A stretch of 58,076 bases of DNA from Anaerolineaceae bacterium (GTDB lineage Bacteria > Chloroflexota > Anaerolineae > Anaerolineales > Anaerolineaceae). The notes beneath the pieces are model-generated. The model was not told the origin of the DNA. It was given only the letters and a program-made list of their open reading frames with translations, and did not search any database. Position 1 is the stretch's first letter, and each line of letters begins with the position of its first letter. Positions 45,544 through 54,605 of this stretch are shown one piece after another. The DNA is taken from contig JAFGXF010000012.1 in NCBI GenBank assembly GCA_016936755.1, forward strand, positions 1 through 58,076. The letters run 5' to 3'. The translations under genes were made by a program, and so were the position numbers.

Positions 45544-47406
45544 ATGAGCGATAATGTCAAACCTTCCCAAATCGAAATCACCCGCCAACGTGAGGAACGG
45601 GCTGCCCTGTTATCAAGAGGCGGCAAACTCCCACAGCTGGTTGATCTGAGTCTGTCAGAAGCATTGGTTCTTGGGCTGCTGCATCAGGGAGTTAAAACGT
45701 ACCTGACAGTTCTCGGGCACGGTTCAACCGAGATCGGCGAAGTACTGCGCATCTACCAGCATGCCGGCCTGCTGCGTGTGTGCGGTTTGCGCAGCGAGAT
45801 CGAAGCATCGCATGCCGCTGCTGCACTGCGCTGGGTAGCCAACGAAAAAGCCGCCGTGCTCACCTCCATCGGACCCGGGGCAATGCACGCCCTGGCTGCC
45901 TCACTGGTACCTGCTTCGAATGGGCTGGGTGTCTGGTACCTGTTTGGTGACGAGACCAGTGAGGATGAAGGTTATAACATGCAGCAGATCCCCAGACACG
46001 AGCAGGGAGCATTCCTTCGGTTGGTATCCAATATGGGGTATGCCTTCAGTCTGCACACGCCCCTGGCATTACCGAGTGCTTTGCAGCACGGAGCTGCTGT
46101 CGTCGATCATCCCTACCGACCTGGACCGTTCTACCTGTTGCTGCCGATGAATACCCAGGCGGCCTGGATGCCCAATTTCAACACAGGTGAGTTGCCAGAA
46201 ACCATATCCATCCAATCTGGTGCGGCAGGGGGTGATTATCTTACCGCTGCAGACTGGATCCATTCGGCAAAGAGAATAGTCGTAAAAGTCGGGGGTGGCG
46301 GGCGCACAGCTGGAAAGCACCTCAAACAGTTGCTTAAATTGAGTGGAGGTACACTGGTCTATACACCCATCGCCAGCGGGTGCATCCCCTACACACATCC
46401 ACAGAATATGGGTGTGGGTGGTTCAAAGGGTTCACTGCCCGGCAATTTCGCCATGAATAATGCGGACTTACTGATTGCGATCGGCACACGTGCTGTCTGC
46501 CAGTCAGATTCCTCTCGAACCGGTTATCCACAGGTAAAACGGGTGATCAATATCAACGCTGACGTGGATGATGCTACTCATTACCGGCATACACTGGCAT
46601 TGATCGGAGATATCCATAGAACATTAAAATCGCTTAACCAGGCACTCGCACCTGTCCAGAGTGAAAAATCCGCCTGGCTGGCTGCCTGTTCAAAGCAAAA
46701 AGCTGCCTGGCAAAAGTTCAAGAAGGAACGCTATGACCATCCAGTTCTGATGGATGCATATTGGGGTAAAGAGGTATTAACCCAGCCGGCTGCAATTCAC
46801 ATCGCGACCGAGTGGGCCAGGGAGCGAGGAAGTGTGTGCTTTTTCGATTCCGGCGACGTGCAGGCAAATGGCTTTCAGATCGTCGAAGATGATCTCCCCA
46901 ATCGTACCTATACAGAAACCGGTGCTTCCTACATGGGTTTTGCGGTATCAGCACTTCTTGCCACGGGATTGGCATCCCAGCCATTTTATGGGCTGGCTCT
47001 GACCGGCGATGGTTCCTTCAGCATGAATCCCCAGATCCTGATCGATGGAGTTGAACACGGTGCAAAAGGCTGCATCCTGCTCCTTGACAATGGTCGCATG
47101 GGTGCCATCAGCAGTCTGCAAGAGGACCAATACGGGCAGGATTTTGCCACCTGGAACACGCATAAAGTTGACTATCTCTCCTGGGCACGCTCACTGCCCG
47201 GAATCCTGGCAATTGATGGTGGTGACACTCCCACAAGTCTGCGCAATGCGCTCGAACAGGCTGGAAATCATGCAGGTCTATCTTTCATTAACCTGCCTGT
47301 CTATTATGGCTCTGATCCATTGGGAGGTATGGGCGTTTATGGGCGTTGGAACGTCGGCAACTGGTGTGATGACGTACAGGCGCTGCGTCACAAGATCGGA
47401 TTATAA
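45544..47406 (+). CDS. IolD-like TPP-dependent enzyme (acylhydrolase-like)
   Basis: A 620-residue TPP enzyme whose closest recognisable relative is IolD, the trihydroxycyclohexane-1,2-dione hydrolase of inositol catabolism. Features in order: LGHGSTEIGEVL (IolD GHGN equivalent), the glutamate in SEIEASHAAAA that activates TPP, SIGPGAMHALAA, and GDGSFSMNP with a downstream DNGRMGAI TPP/Mg motif. AAGGATACAGA precedes the ATG. A longer frame running back into the IclR gene is rejected. No IolE, IolB, IolC or IolJ is nearby, so its natural substrate is open. Confidence 0.82.
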   Translation: MSDNVKPSQIEITRQREERAALLSRGGKLPQLVDLSLSEALVLGLLHQGVKTYLTVLGHGSTEIGEVLRIYQHAGLLRVCGLRSEIEASHAAAALRWVANEKAAVLTSIGPGAMHALAASLVPASNGLGVWYLFGDETSEDEGYNMQQIPRHEQGAFLRLVSNMGYAFSLHTPLALPSALQHGAAVVDHPYRPGPFYLLLPMNTQAAWMPNFNTGELPETISIQSGAAGGDYLTAADWIHSAKRIVVKVGGGGRTAGKHLKQLLKLSGGTLVYTPIASGCIPYTHPQNMGVGGSKGSLPGNFAMNNADLLIAIGTRAVCQSDSSRTGYPQVKRVININADVDDATHYRHTLALIGDIHRTLKSLNQALAPVQSEKSAWLAACSKQKAAWQKFKKERYDHPVLMDAYWGKEVLTQPAAIHIATEWARERGSVCFFDSGDVQANGFQIVEDDLPNRTYTETGASYMGFAVSALLATGLASQPFYGLALTGDGSFSMNPQILIDGVEHGAKGCILLLDNGRMGAISSLQEDQYGQDFATWNTHKVDYLSWARSLPGILAIDGGDTPTSLRNALEQAGNHAGLSFINLPVYYGSDPLGGMGVYGRWNVGNWCDDVQALRHKIGL

Positions 47407-47414
47407 GGAAACGA

Positions 47415-48260
47415 ATGACAGATATGACTTCAGAACAAGTCGAACAACTTACCGGTGTCGCCACACAACTTCGCTGCGACAGCCTGCGCCTGATCCACCG
47501 GCGTGGTGCCGGGCACCCAGGCGGAGCACTCTCAGCCGCTGAGATCATGGCGGTTTTATATTTTGACACGCTGCGAATCGATCCAACCAAACCGGATTGG
47601 GAAGCACGTGATCGTTTCCTGCTTTCCAAGGGTCATGCCTCAGCTGTCCTGTACTCAGCCCTGGCCAGGCGGGGTTTCTTCCCCCTCACCGAGCTGGATA
47701 ATTGGGGTGAGGTGGAATGCCGCCACCAGGGTCATCCCGATCGTCTTAAAACTCCAGGTGTTGACATGACCAGCGGTATTCTGGGTCACGGGGTTGCGAT
47801 TGGCTGCGGACTGGCATTGGCTGCCCGTCTCAAAAAACAGGATTACCGCACCTATGTGTTGATCGGTGACGGTGAGTCGCAGGGTGGTATCGTCTGGGAG
47901 GGCGCCATGACCGCTGCCAAGTTCAAGTTGGATAACCTGATTGTCATCCTGGATTACAACGACGTCCAGCTGGATGGATTCGTGCATGACATCATGCCAC
48001 TGGAACCGGTTGCGGATAAATGGACGGCCTTTGGATGGCAGGTCATCCACTGTGATGGTCATGATATTCGTTCAATCCAACAGGCTTTGGCTGTTGCGCA
48101 ATCGACCAAAGGGAAACCCATCCTTCTGATCGCCAAGACGATCAAAGGCAAAGGTGTTTCCTTTATGGAGAATAACAGTTACTGGCATGGGAATGTGCCC
48201 AATGATCATCAATTGAGTCAGGCACTGGCTGAACTTGGTCAGGAGGTAACAGATGACTGA
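47415..48260 (+). CDS. Transketolase, N-terminal (TPP-binding) subunit
   Basis: The 281-residue half transketolase has LIHRRGAGHPGGALSAAEIM, SKGHASAVLYSAL, MTSGILGHGVAIGCGLA and the TPP/Mg motif GDGESQGGIVWEGAM to LDYNDVQLDG. Split transketolases need the C-terminal half, which follows with an eight-base overlap and its own GGAGG. Together they move two-carbon ketol units between sugar phosphates (or analogues). It sits eight bases after the IolD-like gene. Confidence 0.93.
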   Translation: MTDMTSEQVEQLTGVATQLRCDSLRLIHRRGAGHPGGALSAAEIMAVLYFDTLRIDPTKPDWEARDRFLLSKGHASAVLYSALARRGFFPLTELDNWGEVECRHQGHPDRLKTPGVDMTSGILGHGVAIGCGLALAARLKKQDYRTYVLIGDGESQGGIVWEGAMTAAKFKLDNLIVILDYNDVQLDGFVHDIMPLEPVADKWTAFGWQVIHCDGHDIRSIQQALAVAQSTKGKPILLIAKTIKGKGVSFMENNSYWHGNVPNDHQLSQALAELGQEVTDD

Positions 48261-49200
48261 GATTTCCATGCGTGAGGGCTATGCGAAAGCGCTGGTAGAA
48301 TTGGCTGAACAAAATCAAAAGATCGTTGCATTGGATGTGGATACCGCAGCTTCCACCCTGTCGAAATTTTTCGCTGAACGTCACCCGGATCGCTTTTTCA
48401 ACGTCGGAATCGCCGAACCCTGCATGCTGGATGTGGCGGTTGGTCTGGCACTGGGTGGTTACATACCTTTTGTCAACGGCTTTGCTGCCCTGATTTCCCT
48501 GCGTGCACTTGAACAGGTGCGCACCAATGTTTGTTACGCACAGACCAATGTCAAAATAGCAGCCAGCTACGCCGGGTTGTCAGACTTTAAGGATGGCGCC
48601 ACACATTATGCCTTCACCGATCTGGCCAACATGCGTGCCCTGCCCAACCTAACCGTTATCATCCCGGCGGATGCAACTGAGGCGGCTGCCTGGGTCCCGA
48701 TCATCGCCGAACACAAAGGCCCAGTCTATCTGCGAATCAGCCGTGCACCAGCACTGCCGGTTTATCAACCAGGTACCCGGCTGAAGATCGGTCGGGGGTT
48801 GGTCCTGCGCGAAGGCAGTGATGTCACACTGGTTGCAACGGGTGCCATGACCGGTCGTTGCCTTCAGGCAGCCGACCAGCTTGATGGCCAGGGTGTTAAA
48901 GCGCGTGTATTGGAACTGCACACCTTGAAACCAATAGATACTGACATCATTCTTAAGGCTGCAGAAGAAACCGGTGCACTGGTCACAGCCGAGGAACATT
49001 CCATCATTGGCGGGTTGGGTAGTGCCGTGGCAGAGACACTCTCAGAAGCCTGCCCCACCCCGCTGGCACGGGTCGGCATCCCCGATCACTTCTGCCCGAC
49101 CGGGCGGGATCTGGATAAATTGATGGATGCCTGCGGCTTGTCGATCAACGATATCGTGAAAGCTGCAAACCGATCCATGAGACAAAAAAGCAGGAGGTGA
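48253..49200 (+). CDS. Transketolase, C-terminal subunit
   Basis: Carries the pyrimidine-binding and C-terminal domains: IVALDVDTAASTLSKFF, FFNVGIAEPCMLDVAVGLAL (the catalytic Glu in IAEP), SYAGLSDFKDGATHYAF, and the C-terminal VLELHTLKPID and EEHSIIGGLG. This pairs with the preceding half; the genes overlap by eight bases. 315 residues is usual for such a subunit. Confidence 0.93.
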   Translation: MTEISMREGYAKALVELAEQNQKIVALDVDTAASTLSKFFAERHPDRFFNVGIAEPCMLDVAVGLALGGYIPFVNGFAALISLRALEQVRTNVCYAQTNVKIAASYAGLSDFKDGATHYAFTDLANMRALPNLTVIIPADATEAAAWVPIIAEHKGPVYLRISRAPALPVYQPGTRLKIGRGLVLREGSDVTLVATGAMTGRCLQAADQLDGQGVKARVLELHTLKPIDTDIILKAAEETGALVTAEEHSIIGGLGSAVAETLSEACPTPLARVGIPDHFCPTGRDLDKLMDACGLSINDIVKAANRSMRQKSRR

Positions 49201-49202
49201 TA

Positions 49203-49832
49203 ATGAGATTAGCTGTTATTAACGAGATCAGTGCTGCCGATCGCAACGCTGACATCCTTAAAGCGCTTGACGGTCGGGGATATGAGGTGCTCAACCTTGG
49301 CAACCAGCACAGTGGTGAACAACCTGAATTGCTCTACATTCATACCGGATTGATGAGCGCGCTTCTCCTGCACCTTAAGGCAGTCGATTTTGTCATCGGT
49401 GGGTGCGGTACCGGGCTGGGTTATCTCAACTCTGTTCTGCAGTACCCGGGCATATTTTGCGGGCACCTGCTCAACCCCCTGGACGCCTGGTTGTATGCAC
49501 GTATCAACGCCGGCAATTGTGTGTCGCTTGCCCTGAACCAGGGTTACGGCTGGGCTGGCGAAATCAACCTGAGACTCATCTTTGATAACCTGTTCAGTAA
49601 AGAAACAGGATCTGGATATCCCCCCGGGCGGGCGGAACCCCAGCGCCTGGGTCGCATTCAACTGGCGGAAGTCTCAAGCATCACCCACCGCCCAATGACA
49701 GAGATATTGACTTCCCTGCCCAGGGATGTGACCTACCGGGCATTGTCCTTTCCGATTTTTCAACCGATCCTGGAAGATGCATTGGAGGCTGATCCGCAAA
49801 TGCGGGCTGCCGTCCATAAGATCCTTTCGTGA
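49203..49832 (+). CDS. RpiB/LacA/LacB-like isomerase with C-terminal extension
   Basis: Begins at an ATG with a perfect AGGAGG five bases before. The Rossmann-like part holds the catalytic Cys in VIGGCGTGLGYL and the NAGNCVSLALN segment of RpiB isomerases. The usual DHAG start of RpiB is replaced (INEISAADRN) and about 60 residues are added at the C terminus (RLGRIQLAEVSSITHRPMTE). This is a subgroup of unassigned isomerases. Members often work on tetrose or pentose phosphates; here the substrate could be an intermediate of the operon. Confidence 0.83.
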   Translation: MRLAVINEISAADRNADILKALDGRGYEVLNLGNQHSGEQPELLYIHTGLMSALLLHLKAVDFVIGGCGTGLGYLNSVLQYPGIFCGHLLNPLDAWLYARINAGNCVSLALNQGYGWAGEINLRLIFDNLFSKETGSGYPPGRAEPQRLGRIQLAEVSSITHRPMTEILTSLPRDVTYRALSFPIFQPILEDALEADPQMRAAVHKILS

Positions 49833-49855
49833 AAACCACCTTTAAGGAGATCCGC

Positions 49856-51232
49856 ATGTCAAATCAACAGAACCCGAACAAACTCCCTACCAAGACCAAA
49901 TGGTTCTATGGGATTGGGGATGTCGGTAATGCAGTAGTCAATTCAGCCATCCAGTTCTTTCTGATGAAGTTCTATACAGATGGAGCGCTCATCTCACCGG
50001 CCCTGGCAGGCAATGCCCTGCTGATCGGCAAGATCTGGGATGCAGTCAATGACCCGATCTTCGGTTGGTTCACAGATAAAACCAAATCCAAATACGGGAA
50101 AAGGCGGGTCTTCATGATCTTCGGTGCCATCCCGCTGGCCATTGCCATTGCGTTACTATGGCATGTACCCACCCAGGATAAGGTCTGGGCTTTCGTCTGG
50201 ATCGCATTGACCTTCATATTGTTCGACACACTCTGGACGATGACCAATGTTCCCTATTACGCTTTAACATCGGAACTCACAGAAGATTATGACGAACGTT
50301 CCAGCCTGACCACCTACCGCTTTGCGTTGGCCGTGCCAGCCTACCTGATCGGCGCCGCACTTACTCCGGCCATTGTCGGCTTGTTTGCCATACAACGCAG
50401 CGGTTATGGCTTCATCGGTATCGCCTATGGTATTCTGGCAGGTGTGGCATTGTTGATCTCAGCAGCCGGGTTGCGTGAGCGAACAGATATCGTCATTGCC
50501 AAACCGGAAGCTTCCCCCTTAAAATCACTGGGTATCGCCCTGAAGAACAAACCGTTTGTGTGGTTGTGTGTGGTGTACTTCATCACCAATATTTCCTTTG
50601 CCCTGATCAAAACACTGATGGCCTATTTCATCGAGTACCAGATGCTCATGAAGGAACAAATTTCATTATTCATGGGTTTGCTACTGATCTGTGTCACCAT
50701 ATCCCTCCCGTTTTGGCGATGGATCGGTCAGAAGATCGACAAGGGGCCAGCATATGGCTTGGGTATGGGCGTTGGTGCACTGGCAGTTATGACCACCTTC
50801 CTGCTGCCGCATGAACCTTCCAACCTGCTCTACATCGTTTCTGCCCTGGCTGGATTCGGTTTCGGGTCCCAATGGATATATTCCTGGGCTATGGTGGCGG
50901 ATGTAGCTGATTACGATCGGGCCGTAACCGGCCAGCAGCGCAGTGGAATGTATTATGGTGTGTGGGGACTGGCCACCAAACTCTCAGAAGCATTGGCCCT
51001 GGCTGGGGTCGGTTGGATCCTTACAGGATTCGGTTACGTCCCCAACGTGGAACAAACACCGCATGCCCTGCTCGGTATCCGTTTATTCTTCTCCCTCTTC
51101 CCGGCAGTGTTCATATTTGCGGCTCTGCCGATGTTGTTTAAATACCCGCTGACACGCGCCAAGCACGCCGAGATCCGCGCCAAGTTGGATGCAATGGATG
51201 CAGCTGCTGCCAGCAAAGGTGAATCAAAATGA
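49856..51232 (+). CDS. GPH-family sugar:cation symporter
   Basis: A 458-residue, 12-helix transporter with the glycoside-pentoside-hexuronide family pattern: FYGIGDVGNAVVNSAIQFFL, WDAVNDPIFGWFTDKTKSKYGKRR and FDTLWTMTNVPYYALTSELT. It imports glycosides, pentoses or related polar compounds with Na+ or H+. The start at 49856 has AAGGAG six bases upstream; a GTG at 49829 is less likely. The stop overlaps the dehydrogenase start (ATGA). Confidence 0.9.
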   Translation: MSNQQNPNKLPTKTKWFYGIGDVGNAVVNSAIQFFLMKFYTDGALISPALAGNALLIGKIWDAVNDPIFGWFTDKTKSKYGKRRVFMIFGAIPLAIAIALLWHVPTQDKVWAFVWIALTFILFDTLWTMTNVPYYALTSELTEDYDERSSLTTYRFALAVPAYLIGAALTPAIVGLFAIQRSGYGFIGIAYGILAGVALLISAAGLRERTDIVIAKPEASPLKSLGIALKNKPFVWLCVVYFITNISFALIKTLMAYFIEYQMLMKEQISLFMGLLLICVTISLPFWRWIGQKIDKGPAYGLGMGVGALAVMTTFLLPHEPSNLLYIVSALAGFGFGSQWIYSWAMVADVADYDRAVTGQQRSGMYYGVWGLATKLSEALALAGVGWILTGFGYVPNVEQTPHALLGIRLFFSLFPAVFIFAALPMLFKYPLTRAKHAEIRAKLDAMDAAAASKGESK

Positions 51233-52329
51233 CACGCACATCCCGGAAACCAGATGCAATCCGGGTGGCCATTGTTGGGTGCGGACGTATTTCTGACTTG
51301 CACCAGCTTGGGTACCGCGGGCGTGAGGATGCCCGCATCACGGCGGTATGTGATGTACGCAAAACCGAAGCCGGAAAAAAAGCCAAAACCTGGGGCGCAG
51401 AGAAAATATACACCGACTACCAGCAGGTTCTGGAGGACAAGGACATCGACCTGGTCGAATTACTGACCCCCCACCATTTGCACTGTCCGATGACCATCCA
51501 GGCTGCACAGGCTGGAAAGCATATCTCCGTTCAGAAGCCGATGGCGCTTTCAGCTGCCGAAGCAGATGAGATGATCACCGCAGCAAACAAAGCCGGAGTG
51601 ACATTGCGGGTGTATGAAACCTTTGTGTATTACCCACCCGCGGTTATGGCTCACCAGATGATCGAAGCCGGTGAGATCGGCGATGTGCGTGCCGTACGCA
51701 TGCACGTCAGCACCGGAAAGAGTGATACCGCCTGGAAGATACCGCTGTCTGCCTGGTTGTGGCGGTTTAATGAAAAGCTATGCGGCGGTGGACCACTTGT
51801 GTTTGACCATGGTTACCACTTGTTCTCCCTGGGGTGGTACCTGGGCGGATCAGTTGATAAGGTGTTTGCCTGGATCGACCAAACCCCGGTGAAGGAAGCT
51901 GGCAGCATGGTCAAGATCGATGCCCCGGCCATGATCATGTTCAAATTTGAATCTCCCTGTCGATATGGACAGCTGGATATTGAGCACACACCGAAGATGC
52001 GCATCTACTCGGATTATTACGCTGATGACGACCGCATCGAGGTGGTCGGTGAAAAGGGTATTTTATTCATCAACCGCTATACAGCCAAAACAGTCGACTT
52101 GCCTGAACTGATGCTGTTCAAGGACGGGAAAACCATCCCCATCCCGGTGGGGGGTGTGGAATGGCACGACAGTTTTACCGCCTGTACGCATGGCTTGATC
52201 GAGCAGTTAATGGGCGGTAAACCTGCCCGCCTCGACGGACCGACCGGTAAGGCTGTATTGCAGTTCACCCTGGCTGCATTGCAATCTTCGAGGACCGGGA
52301 AGGAAGTGCATGTCAAAGACGTGAAGTGA
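51229..52329 (+). CDS. Gfo/Idh/MocA family NAD(P)-dependent sugar/polyol dehydrogenase
   Basis: The N-terminal Rossmann loop AIVGCGRISDLHQLG binds NAD(P). The active-site Lys lies in VQKPMALS (EKP in most relatives, QKP here), and the DHGYHLFSLG motif carries the catalytic His. Relatives include inositol dehydrogenase IolG and hexose or oxo-sugar oxidoreductases. It is the last gene of the operon before the terminator at 52353-52424. Confidence 0.88.
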   Translation: MTRTSRKPDAIRVAIVGCGRISDLHQLGYRGREDARITAVCDVRKTEAGKKAKTWGAEKIYTDYQQVLEDKDIDLVELLTPHHLHCPMTIQAAQAGKHISVQKPMALSAAEADEMITAANKAGVTLRVYETFVYYPPAVMAHQMIEAGEIGDVRAVRMHVSTGKSDTAWKIPLSAWLWRFNEKLCGGGPLVFDHGYHLFSLGWYLGGSVDKVFAWIDQTPVKEAGSMVKIDAPAMIMFKFESPCRYGQLDIEHTPKMRIYSDYYADDDRIEVVGEKGILFINRYTAKTVDLPELMLFKDGKTIPIPVGGVEWHDSFTACTHGLIEQLMGGKPARLDGPTGKAVLQFTLAALQSSRTGKEVHVKDVK

Positions 52330-52352
52330 CCTCCTCGCGCGCTTATGTTCAT

Positions 52353-52424
52353 CACCTGTTGAGGGAGTCATATACAACACCTCTGCTTCGCGGTGACCCA
52401 TGCACCCTTAACAGGTGGAACTTT
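52353..52424 (+). terminator. Terminator of the catabolic operon
   Basis: CACCTGTTGAGGG (52353-52365) and CCCTTAACAGGTG (52405-52417) pair over 12 of 13 positions around a 39-base loop, followed by GAACTTTTCC. It ends the iclR to dehydrogenase unit. Confidence 0.6.
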
Positions 52425-52479
52425 TCCTGAATACCATCAGAAAGAGAGAAAATTCTGAGATCAACAAATCGATAGGGCG

Positions 52480-52656
52480 ATGAACCTGAAAATAAACGGA
52501 TTTGGGCTGGATCAGGCAATCCGCATCATCCTCGGCATCGTACTGGTCGTGTTATACCTGTTTGGATTTGCAGGTGGTGGGTTGGGTGTCTTGCTGTCCA
52601 TCCTGGTTGCCACTGCACTGATCACCGGCATCGTCGGGTTTTGCCCACTTTACTAA
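52480..52656 (+). CDS. DUF2892 (YgaP-like transmembrane) small protein
   Basis: A 58-residue ORF below common length cut-offs. It has the DUF2892 pattern: DQAIRIILGIVLVVLYLFGF, a Gly-rich turn, LLSILVATALITG and the terminal VGFCPLY. In YgaP this domain is joined to a rhodanese; many bacteria have it alone. Two transmembrane helices are predicted. Only a weak ribosome site (AGGG) precedes the ATG. Confidence 0.75.
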   Translation: MNLKINGFGLDQAIRIILGIVLVVLYLFGFAGGGLGVLLSILVATALITGIVGFCPLY

Positions 52657-52787
52657 TTGTTCAAGTTCAGCACAAAAAATAACAATCCACCAAGGATTAT
52701 CGATATCAAATAATTTAAATAAATGATCCGCCTTTTAGGGGGTCATTCATTTAGTACAATTGCATATCATTTATTCACATCCTGCTC

Positions 52788-52793
52788 TATAAT
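52788..52793 (+). promoter_or_regulatory. Putative -10 box of the YhhN-like gene
   Basis: TATAAT in CTCTATAATAGAGG, about 40 bases before the start at 52832; the -35 match is poor. An imperfect hairpin at 52718-52752 upstream may terminate the DUF2892 transcript. Confidence 0.4.
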
Positions 52794-52831
52794 AGAGGTG
52801 AAATCATATCCGGGTTCGGAAAGGGGTTGAC

Positions 52832-53497
52832 ATGTTCTACGCATGCATACCTGCTTATCTCAGCACCATGCTGATGTTTTTTTATTTGATCGCCCGCAAT
52901 CGCAATGACCTGAAGCGACCAGCCATCATCCAATCGATACTCACCACACTTGCAATTATTGTTGCCACACTGGGCTTGCTGAGTCCGGCATCAGAATGGA
53001 ATTATACAATCTGGATCCTGGTTGGCTTGGTGCTTTGCCTGATCGGGGATATCTCTAATATCGATGTGAAAAAAGACAGGAATTTGTTCGTCGCCATGCC
53101 TGTGTACGCAGCTGCTTTCCTGATATTTGCCACCGCTTTCACACGCATTCATGGCTTCCTGCTCGAGGACTGGTTTTTGGGTGCTGTTTTCCTGGTCATC
53201 TATGGGTTAATCATACGACTCTATTGGAAAGGCCTGGGAAAGTATAGAATAGCGGTGATGCTTTTCGGATTGGTCATGCTGTTCATGGTCACAAAGGCCG
53301 TCTCTGCATTGCTCGGGGATACCTTATCAATAACCCCAGCCATCATGGTTTCGCTCGGTGCAATCCTGGTTCTGCTGGGAGTTTTCGAATACGGCGTAAA
53401 TCGCTTCCATAAACCGGTTAAATTCGTATATGGACCGGTGTGCTATGCTGGTGGGCAGCTTTTAATCGCGTTAAGTTGTTCCTATGTTGCACTGTAA
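52832..53497 (+). CDS. YhhN-family membrane protein (lysoplasmalogenase-like)
   Basis: A 221-residue protein of seven to eight transmembrane helices with the family motif LVGLVLCLIGDISN in the second half of the N-terminal part and further conserved Gly and Phe residues. TMEM86/YhhN relatives cleave the vinyl ether bond of lysoplasmalogens; whether this organism has that lipid is not visible. GGGG precedes the ATG. Confidence 0.72.
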   Translation: MFYACIPAYLSTMLMFFYLIARNRNDLKRPAIIQSILTTLAIIVATLGLLSPASEWNYTIWILVGLVLCLIGDISNIDVKKDRNLFVAMPVYAAAFLIFATAFTRIHGFLLEDWFLGAVFLVIYGLIIRLYWKGLGKYRIAVMLFGLVMLFMVTKAVSALLGDTLSITPAIMVSLGAILVLLGVFEYGVNRFHKPVKFVYGPVCYAGGQLLIALSCSYVAL

Positions 53498-53556
53498 AAC
53501 TGATTGAATGAATTCGTGATTCTCGATCGGAACACATTATTATCAAACGATTTGGG

Positions 53557-53584
53557 TTGCGAATGTCATCCTAAAGGCTATAAT
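53557..53584 (+). promoter_or_regulatory. Promoter of the 8-TM gene
   Basis: TTGCGA (53557-53562), 16 bases, TATAAT (53579-53584). The ~95-base leader contains the short palindrome GGAGGCCTCC. Confidence 0.6.
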
Positions 53585-53685
53585 AGCCAGTGTGGCGGTA
53601 TTGTCTGGTTTGGGAGGCCTCCACATATCCATCCGGTTTATATGAATTGAACAGAGCTTAGTATATTTCAGGAGAAACAATCACC

Positions 53686-54552
53686 ATGTCAACGATAATC
53701 CCCCAATTCCAAAAACAACTCAGGAAGCGTCCATTGGAAGCGCTCATCCTTATTTTTGCTGTTGCATATATTATTGTGGACCTCGTCTTACTCAATAAGA
53801 ATCCCAAGTTCATCATCAATACCAACATCATCCTGAATCCTGTTGTGGCGATCATTACGGCGTTGATCGCATTGGTCCTGGTCGGGAAAATGGGGCCGGG
53901 TAATCCCAAACGCACCTTATGGGTTGGGCTGGCAGCCGGTTGGAGTCTGTGGGCAGTGGCTGAATTGCTCTACGCGCTGCCACTCTTCATCGGTAAAGAG
54001 GCAACTTACCCCAGCGCTGCAGATGTTTTTTTCATTCTTGGGTACATCCCCATCATTTATACATTCCTGCAACGGCAGCGCACGGTTCCAGTGGATCTCA
54101 GCCGCAATAAACAAATCTCCGCATTGGTCATCTTCCTGCTGGTGATCGGTTTTACCGGTTATTTCATCCTGATGCCCATCATTCGCGTTTTCAATCCGGA
54201 TGAGGCAGTAATCAGTATCCTGAACCTGGTCTACCCGTTGCTGGATCTGGGATTATTATTGCTGGTCCTGAGGAGTTTTTTCGCATTCGGCCAGGGCTCT
54301 TACGGACTTGCCCAAATGTGGGTGGCGATCGGCTTCATCGTGAAAACATTTTCGGACCTTGCTTACTATTATCTGATCGGCATTGATCGCTATTATCACT
54401 ACGGTCTGGTTCATTTCAACAGCGTGTTTCTGGTCGATTTCACCCACACCGCCAGCTATCTGCTCTTTCTGATTGGTCTGACAATCTTGTGGCGAGTACC
54501 TTTGATCGCTTCCCCTGTTTCCAAGAACCAGGCTGTGGTTGAACAACAATAA
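53686..54552 (+). CDS. Integral membrane protein with 8-TM sensor-like fold
   Basis: The 288-residue protein has eight predicted transmembrane helices and the conserved LSP-type phrase ATYPSAADVFFILGYIPI, which also occurs in the membrane part of some diguanylate cyclases and histidine kinases. No catalytic domain follows, so it is either a stand-alone sensor domain or a truncated receptor. A strong terminator follows. Confidence 0.68.
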   Translation: MSTIIPQFQKQLRKRPLEALILIFAVAYIIVDLVLLNKNPKFIINTNIILNPVVAIITALIALVLVGKMGPGNPKRTLWVGLAAGWSLWAVAELLYALPLFIGKEATYPSAADVFFILGYIPIIYTFLQRQRTVPVDLSRNKQISALVIFLLVIGFTGYFILMPIIRVFNPDEAVISILNLVYPLLDLGLLLLVLRSFFAFGQGSYGLAQMWVAIGFIVKTFSDLAYYYLIGIDRYYHYGLVHFNSVFLVDFTHTASYLLFLIGLTILWRVPLIASPVSKNQAVVEQQ

Positions 54553-54576
54553 AATTCCGACTGGAGCTTCTAATAC

Positions 54577-54604
54577 AACAAATGCCCCTGCCGGGGCATT
54601 TGTT
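54577..54604. terminator. Bidirectional terminator
   Basis: AACAAATGCCCC and GGGGCATTTGTT pair perfectly around TGCC. It closes the 8-TM gene (plus strand) and, read from the other side, follows the remnant at 54606-54701. Confidence 0.85.
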
Positions 54605-54605
54605 A

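Noticed and set aside
52718-52752. Imperfect hairpin after the DUF2892 gene
   Set aside because: Bulged stem and no T-run; too weak to list as a terminator.
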